Notes: generated from the letters alone by a model not told the origin. A DNA stretch of 31,727 nucleotides from Chloroflexia bacterium (GCA_025927935.1 JAICKM010000006.1:1-31727); one strand, 5' to 3'. Counted from the stretch's first letter, positions 9,866 to 18,374 are shown. Numbers and translations are program-made.

Positions 9866-10540
9866 TTACGCCTTTTGTATCTGCACCGCATTAGGGGATG
9901 ATGTAGGAGCCGGCTGGCCTGTCAGGTAGCGCGACTCGATCTCCAGCTTCAGTACCTTGCGTGCATAGTGCAACCGTGATTTCACCGTGCCCACCGGGCA
10001 TTCAAGAATATCGGCGATTTCCGGTAGGGAGAGATCGTGCAAATAGTGCAACACGACCACTACCCGGTGTTTCACCGGCAGCTCATTCACAATGTCGCGG
10101 ATGGTGACCTGCAGTTCATTCTGCTCGAACAGATGCTCCGGCGAATGATGCGGATCGGCGAAGAGGCGTTCGGCGATATTCTCGATCGGCTCCAGCCAGC
10201 CGCGCCGCCGTTTGATAGCGTTACAGCTTAAGTTGACCGCCACACGATGCAACCACGGGGAGAGCGGCACATCGGGCTGAATGCGATGGATGTTGGTGTA
10301 GGTCTTGTAGAAACAGTCTTGTAGTACCTCTTCGGCCATCCCCGCATCGCGGGTAATGGCCAGGGCCGTCCGATAGATCACGCCTTTGTACTTATGGAAC
10401 AACTCTTCAAACGCCACCATATCGCCGTCCTGCACCCGGTGGACCAGCGCGGTATCCGCTTGAGCCTGGGCGGAAATCAGGGGCGGGCCGGCGGCGGCGG
10501 CCATAGGGTCCGGTATCGGAGGCACAGGATCGGCTGCCAT
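9866..10540 (-). CDS. ECF-type RNA polymerase sigma factor
   Basis: With the start at 10540 the protein has 224 residues. Sigma region 2 includes DMVAFEELFHKYKGVIYRTALAIT (in part) and the core-binding AEEVLQDCFYKTY with SPWLHRVAVNLSCN after it. Region 4 has LPVKHRVVVVLHYLHDLS, then LPEIADILECPVGTVKSRLHYARK, a helix-turn-helix for the -35 box. I chose the ATG at 10540 because GGGGGAGGAG lies about 9 bp upstream and because the resulting length fits the family. The frame is open to a TTG at 10720 behind GGGAGA, which would add a 60-residue tail without homology. The next gene is the likely anti-sigma factor. Confidence 0.9.
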   Translation of the reverse strand: MAADPVPPIPDPMAAAAGPPLISAQAQADTALVHRVQDGDMVAFEELFHKYKGVIYRTALAITRDAGMAEEVLQDCFYKTYTNIHRIQPDVPLSPWLHRVAVNLSCNAIKRRRGWLEPIENIAERLFADPHHSPEHLFEQNELQVTIRDIVNELPVKHRVVVVLHYLHDLSLPEIADILECPVGTVKSRLHYARKVLKLEIESRYLTGQPAPTSSPNAVQIQKA

Positions 10541-10905
10541 GCTCAGCGTCTCCTCCCCCTGCGGGCGGGGGACAAGTGGGGCCAGATCCGGGGCGACATC
10601 GATGGCCCCGTGCCGTGCGCCAACGACCTCGTCAGCGCCAGGATGCAACAGGTATCCCATTGAGCCCACCACCGAACGCACACGCGAAGGTAGGTGTAGG
10701 GGTAAGCGTTTGGCGTCCAAGCCGTCTCCCTATGCAGTAGATACCACCGCCGAGCGCCAACGGTTCAATGCAATCAGGCAGATGGTACGACAATCACAAG
10801 CCGCCCCGCGTGTCCGTAGCCGCAAAGGCAGCAGTAGGGCGACGGGCAGTACAACGGCCAGTACGGGTTAGGAGAAGAGCGTGAATCAAGACCGGACCTG
10901 TGCAA

Positions 10906-10934
10906 ATTATAGCACAAGTTTACCTGCGAAACAA
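10906..10934 (-). promoter_or_regulatory. Promoter of the sigma-factor operon
   Basis: On the minus strand TTGTTT (10934-10929) and TATAAT (10911-10906) are separated by 17 bp. Its -35 box is one base away from the -35 box of the tRNA promoter on the other strand. The transcript leader to the ATG at 10540 would be about 360 bases; apart from this promoter pair I see no gene in 10541-11018. Confidence 0.55.
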
Positions 10935-10935
10935 C

Positions 10936-10964
10936 TTGACATCCCGGCCCGCCTGCTTTATAAT
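10936..10964 (+). promoter_or_regulatory. Perfect consensus sigma-70 promoter for the tRNA cluster
   Basis: TTGACA (10936-10941), a 17-bp spacer, and TATAAT (10959-10964): the exact housekeeping consensus. It stands 55 bp upstream of tRNA-Leu and points into the tRNA cluster. Confidence 0.85.
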
Positions 10965-11018
10965 AAGCACGCCAGCCCCCAAGAGCCACGGCTGACGGGG
11001 GAACCAGCAGTCCGGCGG

Positions 11019-11106
<88 letters not shown>

Positions 11107-11112
11107 TGGCTG

Positions 11113-11189
11113 GGAGCCTTAGCTCAGTCGGCTAGAGCAGTCGGCTTACATCCGACAGGTCACAGGTTCGAGCCCTGTAGGCTCCACCA
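11113..11189 (+). tRNA. tRNA-Val (anticodon TAC)
   Basis: A 77-nt cloverleaf with encoded CCA. Acceptor GGAGCCT pairs perfectly with AGGCTCC, the anticodon stem GTCGG/CCGAC encloses CTTACAT, and the T arm is ACAGG-TTCGAGC-CCTGT. Its 3' part is repeated immediately downstream. Confidence 0.95.
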
Positions 11190-11219
11190 GGTCACAGGTT
11201 CGAGCCCTGTAGGCTCCAC
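11156..11219 (+). repeat. 32-bp tandem duplication of the tRNA-Val 3' part
   Basis: Positions 11156-11187 and 11188-11219 are identical 32-bp units. Each covers the end of the anticodon stem, the variable loop, the T arm and the 3' acceptor strand. The second unit is not part of a folded tRNA. It may be a slippage product or a scar of an old integration event at this tRNA. Confidence 0.9.
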
Positions 11220-11244
11220 TCAGCGCGGTGCCTCACGCGCACAC

Positions 11245-11317
11245 GCTCAGGTAGCTCAGTTGGTAGAGCATGCGACTGAAAATCGCAGGGTCATCAGTTC
11301 AAGTCTGATCCTGAGCA
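11245..11317 (+). tRNA. tRNA-Phe (anticodon GAA), island attachment site
   Basis: A 73-nt cloverleaf. Acceptor GCTCAGG pairs perfectly with CCTGAGC, the anticodon stem TGCGA/TCGCA encloses CTGAAAA, and the T arm is ATCAG-TTCAAGT-CTGAT. After the discriminator A the sequence reads CCC, so CCA is not encoded, unlike the Leu and Val genes beside it and unlike the 3' copy at 26411. The gene from the anticodon stem onward is exactly repeated at 26365-26411. Confidence 0.95.
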
Positions 11318-11343
11318 CCCAAATTTATCCTAATACTAGAAGT

Positions 11344-11382
11344 AAAAATGGATTGTGATAAACATTATTACGATCCATTTTT
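11344..11382 (+). terminator. tRNA-Phe terminator-like hairpin, conserved in both modules
   Basis: AAAAATGGATTGTGAT (11344-11359) pairs with ATTACGATCCATTTTT (11367-11382) over 16 positions, including two G-U pairs, around a 7-base loop, ending in a T-run. In copy B (26436-26474) both stem differences keep pairing. It probably ends tRNA transcription. Confidence 0.7.
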
Positions 11383-11388
11383 CGTGCC

Positions 11389-11410
11389 TTGACATCAACC
11401 TGACATCAAC
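11389..11410 (+). repeat. Putative recombinase arm-site repeats, left end of island
   Basis: TTGACATCAAC (11389-11399) and CTGACATCAAC (11400-11410) in direct tandem with 11-bp period, 70 bp inside the left island boundary. Confidence 0.6.
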
Positions 11411-11796
11411 CACCCTGCGCCTTTGGCCGTATGCATGTCCGCTCCGCTTCACATTTGCTCTCGGTAGATCGAGGCAGCTCTCCGTGCAAGCGTAGAAGCG
11501 GTGATTATCGAGCGGACCATGTCTGTCTTCTCTCCGCTTCCTGACAGGTGTAACACTCTGATTAGAAGCCTATAAGGTATCCAATCGCAGGGTCAGCACA
11601 TCGGTAAGTCAACCCCTGCCACGGGGAAGCTCCTCCCTCTGCTTATAGTAATGCCGCTGTCGAACCTTTGCGCAGCCGGGCGGCTGTCCACAATAGTTGA
11701 TGTCGCATCGCTGAGTGCGTTTCGGCCCTGTATGCCAAATCCGCACACTACAGGTCCCCAGTATGATCTCTGCTGTATCCAACAGCCTGACCACTT

Positions 11797-14700
11797 CTAA
11801 GGGCGCACCAAATCGACCGCGCAGCCCTCTGGGGCATGGTATTCAATCTCCATCTGGCCAGCATCGTCCAGACGCCAGGAGACGAAGACCGGCCCGCGTG
11901 GCGTGGGCACCGTGCCGTTCGCCCAGCGCAAGTGGAAAGGCTGCGGTGCGATGCGGATCCGGGAGTAACCGGGCGCGGCAGGTGTGACGCCGAGCACCTG
12001 GGTCGAAAGGAAATAAGCCGGGGCCGCGGACCAGCCATGGCAAAGGCTGCGGCTCCAGTGACCGGCGCCGACGAAGCCGGGGAAGGTTTCCCAAAAGGTT
12101 GTCGCGCCTTTCTCCAACATGCGGTTCCACTGTTCGCGCAGGACGTTCAGGGCATCGTCCGCGTAGCCCTCCTTGAACAGAGTTTCCAGGGTGAAGAACA
12201 AGAACCAGGGGCTACCGACCGGCACGATCTCGTCCGGGTTGCCCAAGCGGGCGCGCGGGGGACTGCTGCCGATGAACTTGCCTTGCTTGGCGGCGAGCAC
12301 AAAGCGAAGCACCGCGTCACGGCGATCATGAGGAACCGTGTCGCACTGTAAGACCAGCGTGTTGGTAGGCTCGCTTACGCGCTGCTTTCGCTCAAAGTCC
12401 GCGAACGTCTCCGGTTCGACACCGCGCTCCTTACAACGCTGTTGATAGCGCTCGTAAGCGGGGCGATCACGCACACTATCGACATAGCCCTGGTGTTGCT
12501 CGGACCAGCCGTAGGTATTGACGCCCTCGCGGAGGCGCGAGGCCAGGACTCTGTGGGCGCCGGCCTCGTCCGCGAGGTCAAGGGCTTCCGCCATGCGCGC
12601 CGCGTAATCGAGCGCCTGCGCCATGAGAACGGTGTTGCTGATCACCTCACCGTCGCGCTCAAGATCCTGCGCCGCCCAGTCCACCAAGTTCCACACGTCG
12701 GGGATGTCGAGCAGGGCGCGCTCGGTAAGGAAGCCGACGCAGCGGGCCAAACACTCGCGCACGTCCGCATAGTAGGCGGCCAGGGCTTCGCGGTCGCCCG
12801 TGTGCCAGTATTGTTCCCAAGCCATCCAGACCCAGAGAAACGTCCACATGGGGATCTCATCAAACCAACTGCTCACCACATGCGACGTCGTGATATGCGG
12901 GCGCATCACCTGCAAGTGCGGTGGCTTGACGGCGCTCACCTCCTCGGAAAGTGACTGGCCCGTGAGGCGCACGCATCGATCGGTCAGGTCGAATGCGCCA
13001 AAGGCCACCGCGTTGACCAGGGCGCTATTGCGGGCGTCGCCCACCCAGTAGACCTGCTCGTAGGCGGGACAATCCACGTAGGTATCGAGCATGCAGAGTT
13101 GCACCGTGTAGGCGGCTACCTGCCAGATCTTGGTCAGGGTTTCATCCGAAGCGGCGAAGTGGCCGCGGGCTTCGACCGGGTAGGTCGCCAGGCGGGTGCC
13201 GATATAGCGGATCTTCAGCGGCTGCCGTAAATTGCGGAAGGTGAACGAGCCGTAGCGGAAACCGCGCCGCTGGTGCGACGTGAAACGCTGGAAACCCTCG
13301 CGACAGGTGTAGCGGAAACTATTCCGCAGATTCCAGGTCCAGAAGATGCCGGTGTCGTCGATCCCCTCAAAGAAGTTGGCGTCGATAACCGTGCCTGCGG
13401 GGGCGTCTATCTCCATCTCCACGTAGCCGATAATCTCGCGCCCGAAATCCACGATCAGGTGCGTGTCGCCGTCGGGCTGCGGATGGATTGTGGTCCAAGC
13501 GTCGTTGTCGTGCAGCAACGCCTCCGGCATAACTGCGGGCGCCGGACGCACGCCGCTGAGTGTCGGGCGCGGCGTTGCGCGCGTGATGTCGTAGGAGCAG
13601 AAGCCACCGGCGACGGCGAAGAATCGCTGCGTGGCGGTCAGTGCGAAGATGTCTAGCTTGTTGGCGGCGGCCGGGATGCCCAGCCGCGAGTTGTCTGCGG
13701 GCAGTTCGTCTAGTGATGCGACCGACCAGCGGCGATCCAGTTCCCCGTTAAGCTCATTCAGCGGCGCCATGAGCACCCACGCTGCGCCGGGCACGAAGCG
13801 CTCGGCTGAGAAGGTGAGCGCTTCGTCCGTCTCGAAGAGGAAGGCGGGTGTCAGCATATTTTTCAGCATGAGCAGGTTCGCCCCGGCCTGCAACGTCACT
13901 TCGAGCGGCTCGTCACTGAAGCCCAGCACGTCGTCGGTCTCGAAGACTTGGTCGTTAAGCCGAAACGCCACCGGCTCGTAGTTCGGGAAATTATGGATGC
14001 GCAGGGTCGTCTCGTGAGCGGCAAAGACTTCGGTGAAGAGGATCAGGCCCCGTTCACCAGGCGGCGCGGCCCGCTGCCCGGTGCGTTCCGACCCCGCCTC
14101 ATAACGCACATCGAGGTTCCAGAAAGCGCCTGGGCTAATCCGGGCCAGTTCCACCGCCTTGATCTCAGCCGGCCACACCATATCCTCGGTCAGGAACGGG
14201 ATCGCGCGCGGTAGCAGCGCGGTCCAGGGACCGCTGCCCGGCGGGCCGATCTCGATGACCGGCGACCATGCAGTATCGTCAAACTCGGGCTGGTCCCAGT
14301 CTCCAATCTCTTGCCGGGCGTCGTATTGTTCCTCGAACTCCTGCTGCGTGGCGATGCGCGGCGCGTCGTTGTTGAAGGTGGTGCAGACGGCTGTCCTCCA
14401 GTCCTTATCGGAGGAATAGCGAGTCTCGGTGCCTGCCTCATCTTGGAGCACGATTTCGCACAGCACGCCGGCGCGACCGGGGATATAGCTCATCGTATGG
14501 TCGGCCAGGTGGTTGACCAGCACGGCGATCACGTTGTCCGCGCCTGCGCGCAGGGCGGGTGTGATGTCATATACATCGTAGCTGTAGGCGAAGGGGAAGC
14601 CGCGCGCCGGGCCGCGGCCGATGTAACGGCCATTCACACTGCATTCATAGCGCGAGTCGGCGGTCAGGAGCAGAGTCGCCCGCCTAAAACCAGCAGGGGG

Positions 14701-14847
14701 GGTGAAGCGCCCTCGGAAATAGCGCCACTGGTTGCGCTGGGCCGGGTCGTCGCCGCTCCAGATCCACTGGGCGGTAGGAGCGAATCCGGGCGCCGGTGTT
14801 AGCGGGTCTACATCCTGCGTAACGGGTGTTAAGTTGTTGGTCGTCAT
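11797..14847 (-). CDS. GH78-family alpha-L-rhamnosidase
   Basis: A protein of 1016 residues, a usual size for multi-domain GH78 enzymes. N-terminal beta domains (WIWSGDDPAQRNQWRYFRG; ADSRYECSVNGRYIGRGPAR in part) bind carbohydrate. The (alpha/alpha)6 catalytic domain carries DCPAYEQVYWVGDAR at about residue 595-610, matching the DCP-x2-EQ-x3-W-GD motif whose Glu is the general acid of the family. The end resembles the C-terminal rhamnosidase beta domain (LCHGWSAAPAYFLSTQVLGV onward). The product should remove non-reducing alpha-L-rhamnose by inversion. No signal peptide is visible, so it probably acts in the cytosol on imported oligosaccharides or glycosides. I chose the ATG at 14847 behind GAGAGG; a TTG at 14877 overlaps the permease stop. 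It is the last gene of the transporter operon. Confidence 0.88.
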   Translation of the reverse strand: MTTNNLTPVTQDVDPLTPAPGFAPTAQWIWSGDDPAQRNQWRYFRGRFTPPAGFRRATLLLTADSRYECSVNGRYIGRGPARGFPFAYSYDVYDITPALRAGADNVIAVLVNHLADHTMSYIPGRAGVLCEIVLQDEAGTETRYSSDKDWRTAVCTTFNNDAPRIATQQEFEEQYDARQEIGDWDQPEFDDTAWSPVIEIGPPGSGPWTALLPRAIPFLTEDMVWPAEIKAVELARISPGAFWNLDVRYEAGSERTGQRAAPPGERGLILFTEVFAAHETTLRIHNFPNYEPVAFRLNDQVFETDDVLGFSDEPLEVTLQAGANLLMLKNMLTPAFLFETDEALTFSAERFVPGAAWVLMAPLNELNGELDRRWSVASLDELPADNSRLGIPAAANKLDIFALTATQRFFAVAGGFCSYDITRATPRPTLSGVRPAPAVMPEALLHDNDAWTTIHPQPDGDTHLIVDFGREIIGYVEMEIDAPAGTVIDANFFEGIDDTGIFWTWNLRNSFRYTCREGFQRFTSHQRRGFRYGSFTFRNLRQPLKIRYIGTRLATYPVEARGHFAASDETLTKIWQVAAYTVQLCMLDTYVDCPAYEQVYWVGDARNSALVNAVAFGAFDLTDRCVRLTGQSLSEEVSAVKPPHLQVMRPHITTSHVVSSWFDEIPMWTFLWVWMAWEQYWHTGDREALAAYYADVRECLARCVGFLTERALLDIPDVWNLVDWAAQDLERDGEVISNTVLMAQALDYAARMAEALDLADEAGAHRVLASRLREGVNTYGWSEQHQGYVDSVRDRPAYERYQQRCKERGVEPETFADFERKQRVSEPTNTLVLQCDTVPHDRRDAVLRFVLAAKQGKFIGSSPPRARLGNPDEIVPVGSPWFLFFTLETLFKEGYADDALNVLREQWNRMLEKGATTFWETFPGFVGAGHWSRSLCHGWSAAPAYFLSTQVLGVTPAAPGYSRIRIAPQPFHLRWANGTVPTPRGPVFVSWRLDDAGQMEIEYHAPEGCAVDLVRP

Positions 14848-14873
14848 TGGTCCTCTCACGTCCTGTATGGGGA

Positions 14874-15746
14874 TCAAAGTCCGATGCCGCCCTGCAAGCC
14901 GGCCATAAAGCGGCGCGCCGTGAAGGCGAAGAACACCAGCAGCGGAGCCGACGCAATAACGTAGGCGGCGAAAGTGGTCCCGTAGTCCGCCGAGTAGCTC
15001 GAGTTGAAGGCCAGCACACCGATGGAGATCGGGTATTTGGTGGCGTCAAAGATGGCGATCAGCGGCCAGATGATGTCGTTCCAGGCGAATAGCAGGGTAA
15101 GAATCCCTAGCGTGGCGAACGCAGGCAGCGCAAGCGGCAGCGCGATGCGGTAGAAAAGCTGTAGCTCAGTCGCGCCGTCGAGACGCGCCGCTTCAAAATA
15201 CTCTTTCGGCATCGTCTCGAAGAAGGTGCGCATCAGGAACATGCCGAGCGGAATCTGCACCGCGGTCCAGGGGAACACGATGGCCTGGACGGTGTTCTGC
15301 CAGCCCCAACTTACGACCTGCGTGAACATGGGGATCACCAGCAGAATGCCGGGCAGCATGATAATGATCAGAATGGCGAAGAAGAGCACATCGCGCCCTG
15401 GGAAGCGGTAGCGCGCGAAGGCATAACCTGTCAGCGCCGAGACAACCAGTACCATGAGGGTGGTTGGCGCCGTATAGATCACGGTGTACAGCAGGCTCTG
15501 GGCGATCACCGGCACTGCCTTCACGTAATTCTCAGGATGCAGCGGTAAAGCCGGCAGCCAGAACTCGGTGAAGAACTGCCGGGTGTCCTTGAACGAGTCC
15601 ACCAGCACGATGACCAGGGGCACGTAAGTCAGAAACGCGAGAACGGCCAGGACCAGGTTCAGGGGCCAGTCACGCCGCCAGCGCCGCGTCTCCTGCTGAG
15701 AAGCGACCGCGGGAGGGCTGGCCACGCGAGTGTCAGACTTCAACAT
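14874..15746 (-). CDS. ABC sugar transporter permease, MalG type
   Basis: A 290-residue inner-membrane protein with six predicted helices. The EAA loop that docks on the ATPase reads YFEAARLDGATELQLFYRIALPL, with the family Gly placement (about residues 185-207; only the first 20 residues are diagnostic). The ending FMAGLQGGIGL is typical of MalG/CUT1 permeases. The ATG lies inside the upstream permease gene (14-bp overlap) behind AGGAGA, pointing to coupled translation. It pairs with the upstream permease to form the translocation pore. No ATPase gene is present in the operon. Confidence 0.95.
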   Translation of the reverse strand: MLKSDTRVASPPAVASQQETRRWRRDWPLNLVLAVLAFLTYVPLVIVLVDSFKDTRQFFTEFWLPALPLHPENYVKAVPVIAQSLLYTVIYTAPTTLMVLVVSALTGYAFARYRFPGRDVLFFAILIIIMLPGILLVIPMFTQVVSWGWQNTVQAIVFPWTAVQIPLGMFLMRTFFETMPKEYFEAARLDGATELQLFYRIALPLALPAFATLGILTLLFAWNDIIWPLIAIFDATKYPISIGVLAFNSSYSADYGTTFAAYVIASAPLLVFFAFTARRFMAGLQGGIGL

Positions 15747-16677
15747 CGACGGCTCTCCTGTAGCGTGCGATTAGAATGAATACGCTAAAGACCAGGGTAA
15801 TAAGCATGAGGACGGTGCCGATTGCGGTGGCGTACCCAAACTTATTGTAGGTAAAAGCTTGCTGATACAGATAGAGCCCGGGAGACTGGGTGGCATTAAC
15901 CGGTCCGCCGCCGCCGGTGATGATCAACATCGGGGCGAACTCTTGCAGACCGGCGTTGATACTGAGGATCGTGATCAGGGCTAACGGACCACGGATCGCC
16001 GGTAGATCGATCGAGAAAACCCGCCGCCACGGGCCACAGCCGTCGAGCAGCGCGGCATCGTTGATTTCGGGCGGCAGGTTCTCCAGCGCGGCCAGGATCA
16101 CTAGGAAGCCCACAGTGGACACCAGCGGAAAGCCGATCACGATCAGAGCCGGCAACGCAGTGTTTGTCTGCCCCAGCCAGGGTTGCGCCAGCGATTGCAT
16201 ACCGAGCAGTTTCAGTGCTTCATTAAGCAGCCCGATGTCCCCGGCAAACACGCGGCGCCAGATAAGAAACACGACGGTCGTCGGAATGATCAACGGCACG
16301 GTGAACAGCACGCGCCAGAACGAGCGCCACCCGTGGCTATGCAAGTTATAGAGCAACTCGGCCCCCACCACCGCCATGATTGTGGCCAGCGCGGTGCGGC
16401 CCGCGGTATAGATCAGGATGTTCTTCAACGAAAGCAGGAACACCGGGTCCTGCACCAACGTCTGGTATTGCTGCAGACCCACAAAGTTCGCTGGCTGAGT
16501 ACCGTTCCAATCGGTGAAGGAGTGGTAGATGGCCGAAAGCGCGGGGAAATAACGAAACAGGATCAGAAGAATGATGGCGGGGATCAGGAACAGGTAGGGT
16601 ATGTATACCGGCACCCGCCCCTTGCTCATCCGGGTCCACCGCGTCTCCGCCTTCGCCAGAGGCATGTCGCTTTGCAT
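15733..16677 (-). CDS. ABC sugar transporter permease, MalF/UgpA type
   Basis: A 314-residue inner-membrane protein with a cytosolic N-terminus and six helices. The EAA-type loop reads EINDAALLDGCGPWRRVFSI (about 207-226), and the motif YHSFTDWNGTQPANFVGL after helix 1 is typical of CUT1 MalF-like permeases. The ATG follows GAGGG by about 8 bp. It lies 89 bp after the binding-protein gene across a strong hairpin, and its end overlaps the second permease. The likely cargo is an oligosaccharide or glycoside released from plant or microbial polymers, inferred from the neighbouring rhamnosidases. Confidence 0.95.
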   Translation of the reverse strand: MQSDMPLAKAETRWTRMSKGRVPVYIPYLFLIPAIILLILFRYFPALSAIYHSFTDWNGTQPANFVGLQQYQTLVQDPVFLLSLKNILIYTAGRTALATIMAVVGAELLYNLHSHGWRSFWRVLFTVPLIIPTTVVFLIWRRVFAGDIGLLNEALKLLGMQSLAQPWLGQTNTALPALIVIGFPLVSTVGFLVILAALENLPPEINDAALLDGCGPWRRVFSIDLPAIRGPLALITILSINAGLQEFAPMLIITGGGGPVNATQSPGLYLYQQAFTYNKFGYATAIGTVLMLITLVFSVFILIARYRRAVDVEV

Positions 16678-16702
16678 AGATTGGCCCTCACTGAACGAAG
16701 CA

Positions 16703-16730
16703 CCGGGGTCAGCCCACCGGCTAACCCCGG
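16703..16730 (-). promoter_or_regulatory. Intercistronic hairpin between binding-protein and permease genes
   Basis: Outer stem CCGGGGT (16703-16709) with ACCCCGG (16724-16730), one mismatch, then AGCC/GGCT around a 4-base loop. There is no T-run. In ABC sugar operons such hairpins protect the binding-protein mRNA and lower permease expression; that role is inferred here. Confidence 0.6.
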
Positions 16731-16766
16731 CGCAGTTTCATCGATGAAGGTGGTTGGCACCCATGC

Positions 16767-18374
16767 CTATTTCGGACACCACTCCCACTTCTGCTGAGTG
16801 CACTCCGCCTTCGCGGCGTCCATCCAGATCTGCTGCAGCTTCGTCTTCGTAGCGTTCGCATCCGCCTGGCCCAGGAAGAAGGCTTGCATGGCCTGGTTCC
16901 ACTGGTTGCCCGATTCGACGGTCAGGCGGCCGTCAGGGTCGTTGAACAGCCGTTCGGGCAGGTCGGCGATCTTCTTGAAGCCTTCCATGACTTCACCGGC
17001 TTCGGTACCCTTCACCATCGGGATGAAGCCACCGAAGCTCTTGGCGAGCCGGCCAAAGTTCTGCGGGGCGCTGATGAACTGCAAGAAGTCAACGGCCAGG
17101 TCCAGCTTGCCCGCCTTCGCGGCCGACTGCGCGATGCCAAATTGGCCGGCGCTGCTCGGGCCGCCCACGCGGTAGGCCGTGCCCTGGCCGCCCGGCGCAT
17201 CGTCCTTGCTGAACGGCGGCAGGTAGGTAATGCCGTAGTTGAACGGGATGTTCTTGACGTAGGGCGCGTTCTTCCATGTCCCGGTCCAAACCGAGGCAAC
17301 CTTGCCGGTATAGAACAGCGGATCCAGCTCGTCCAGATTCGGGATGCCGGCGTAATCGCTCGGCAGCAGGCTGATGTAATCCTTCACCATCTTCAGATAG
17401 TTGTCCATGCGCGGGTCGGTGGCGCTGATTTTACCGTCGAGGATGGCCTTACTCAATTCCTCGGGGCTCATCTGGCGGAACTTGATGCCCGGTATGTTGT
17501 ACTTATCCAGGTAGAAGTCGTTGGCCTTATCCGCCCAGTTGGCGGTGAGGAGCATGTCGTCCATCCACCACCAGTTCGGCCAGCCCTGCTGGGCTACGAA
17601 CATGCCGAGCGGGGCGGTATTACTTTTGTCCTTGACCGACTTCATCTCGGTAACCATCTGGTTCCAGCTCTTCCAGTTGTTCGGATCTATGCCGGCCTTG
17701 CTAAAGAGGTCTTTGTTGTAATAGAGGCCGGTCTCTACCCAGTCGAGCGAAACCTGGTACCAGTTGCCGTCGGCGGCGCGGGTCTGGGCCAGGACATAAT
17801 CCGGGAGCGAGTCGGACCACTTGTCATGCCCAGGCGTGCCTGCGGCAATATAGGGGTTCGGGGCGTCAAGATACGGCTTGAGGGGAACCCACCAGGTGTT
17901 GCCGCGCTGGTTGCGGGTGCCGAACTGCTGCCACATGATGTCGGGCGACTGGTTGGCCGCCATCCGGCCCGCCAGCCACGCTTCCAGGTCGGTACCTGTG
18001 GGCAGGTTGGCGACGAGGTTGATCTTTACGCCGGGGTGGGCAGCCTCATATTCTTTGGCGATAGATGTAGCCAGGTTGGCTGTTGCCTTATCCGTGTTAG
18101 GATCGTAGTACTGGTTTAGATACACCGACAGCTCGCCGCTGAACTGCTTGCCGGATCCGGTTGCGCCGGATGCGCCCGGCGCCGTCGTGTTGGTGGCGGC
18201 CGCGGGCGCGGCGGCGGTAGTGTTGGTGGCGGCCCCGGCAGGCGCGGCCGCAGTAGTGTTGGTCGGAGCGGCAACAGGAGTGTTCGAAGTGGCCTCTCCA
18301 CCACAGGCGGTCATTAAGAACAAGCTTAAGGTCGTGATCAGGACTGCGACTCTCGCTAAGCGTTGAGAAGACAT
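16767..18374 (-). CDS. Extracellular solute-binding lipoprotein, family 1 (CUT1 sugar ABC transporter)
   Basis: A 535-residue lipoprotein. The signal sequence ends in the lipobox LMTAC with Cys24 as the acylated residue. A Thr/Ala/Pro linker of about 45 residues follows, made of repeated TNTTAAAPA-like units, and then the periplasmic-binding fold from about residue 75 (LSVYLNQYYDPNTDKA...GVKINLVANLPTG). Length and motifs (MAANQSPDIMWQQFG; VWTGTWKN; GGPSSAGQFGIAQSAAKAGK in the C-lobe) match family 1 binding proteins. The start is fixed by AAGGAGG 7 bp before the ATG at 18374; the frame is open further upstream to 18539 but without a signal. It is the first gene of its operon and is transcribed away from the DeoR regulator. 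Confidence 0.95.
   Translation of the reverse strand: MSSQRLARVAVLITTLSLFLMTACGGEATSNTPVAAPTNTTAAAPAGAATNTTAAAPAAATNTTAPGASGATGSGKQFSGELSVYLNQYYDPNTDKATANLATSIAKEYEAAHPGVKINLVANLPTGTDLEAWLAGRMAANQSPDIMWQQFGTRNQRGNTWWVPLKPYLDAPNPYIAAGTPGHDKWSDSLPDYVLAQTRAADGNWYQVSLDWVETGLYYNKDLFSKAGIDPNNWKSWNQMVTEMKSVKDKSNTAPLGMFVAQQGWPNWWWMDDMLLTANWADKANDFYLDKYNIPGIKFRQMSPEELSKAILDGKISATDPRMDNYLKMVKDYISLLPSDYAGIPNLDELDPLFYTGKVASVWTGTWKNAPYVKNIPFNYGITYLPPFSKDDAPGGQGTAYRVGGPSSAGQFGIAQSAAKAGKLDLAVDFLQFISAPQNFGRLAKSFGGFIPMVKGTEAGEVMEGFKKIADLPERLFNDPDGRLTVESGNQWNQAMQAFFLGQADANATKTKLQQIWMDAAKAECTQQKWEWCPK

Larger units (their letters stand above)
11273..11595 (+). repeat. Island-end module, copy A
   Basis: About 320 bp beginning at the tRNA-Phe anticodon arm and colinear with copy B at 26365-26686. 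In order: the 47-bp tRNA segment, a hairpin (11344-11382), two TTGACATCAAC-type repeats (11389-11410), a diverged middle, a conserved stretch with CCTGACAGGTGT near 11541, and a 13-bp core AATCGCAGGGTCA (11583-11595) that repeats part of the tRNA anticodon arm. Over the 91 bp after the tRNA segment 79 positions match copy B with no gap, by hand count. From here to the gene at 11797 I see no coding region. Confidence 0.8.

Noticed and set aside
11156..11219. A second functional tRNA after tRNA-Val
   Set aside because: The repeat holds only the 3' part of a tRNA; no D arm, anticodon or 5' acceptor strand is present.
11389..11410. TTGACATCAAC pairs as promoter -35 boxes
   Set aside because: No -10 box at the right distance, and the tandem 11-12 bp period recurs at all element ends, which fits protein-binding repeats better.
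18116..18304. Thr/Ala/Pro repeat in the binding-protein gene as a CRISPR or regulatory repeat
   Set aside because: It is in frame and codes for the flexible lipoprotein linker; repeats are imperfect and without regular spacers.
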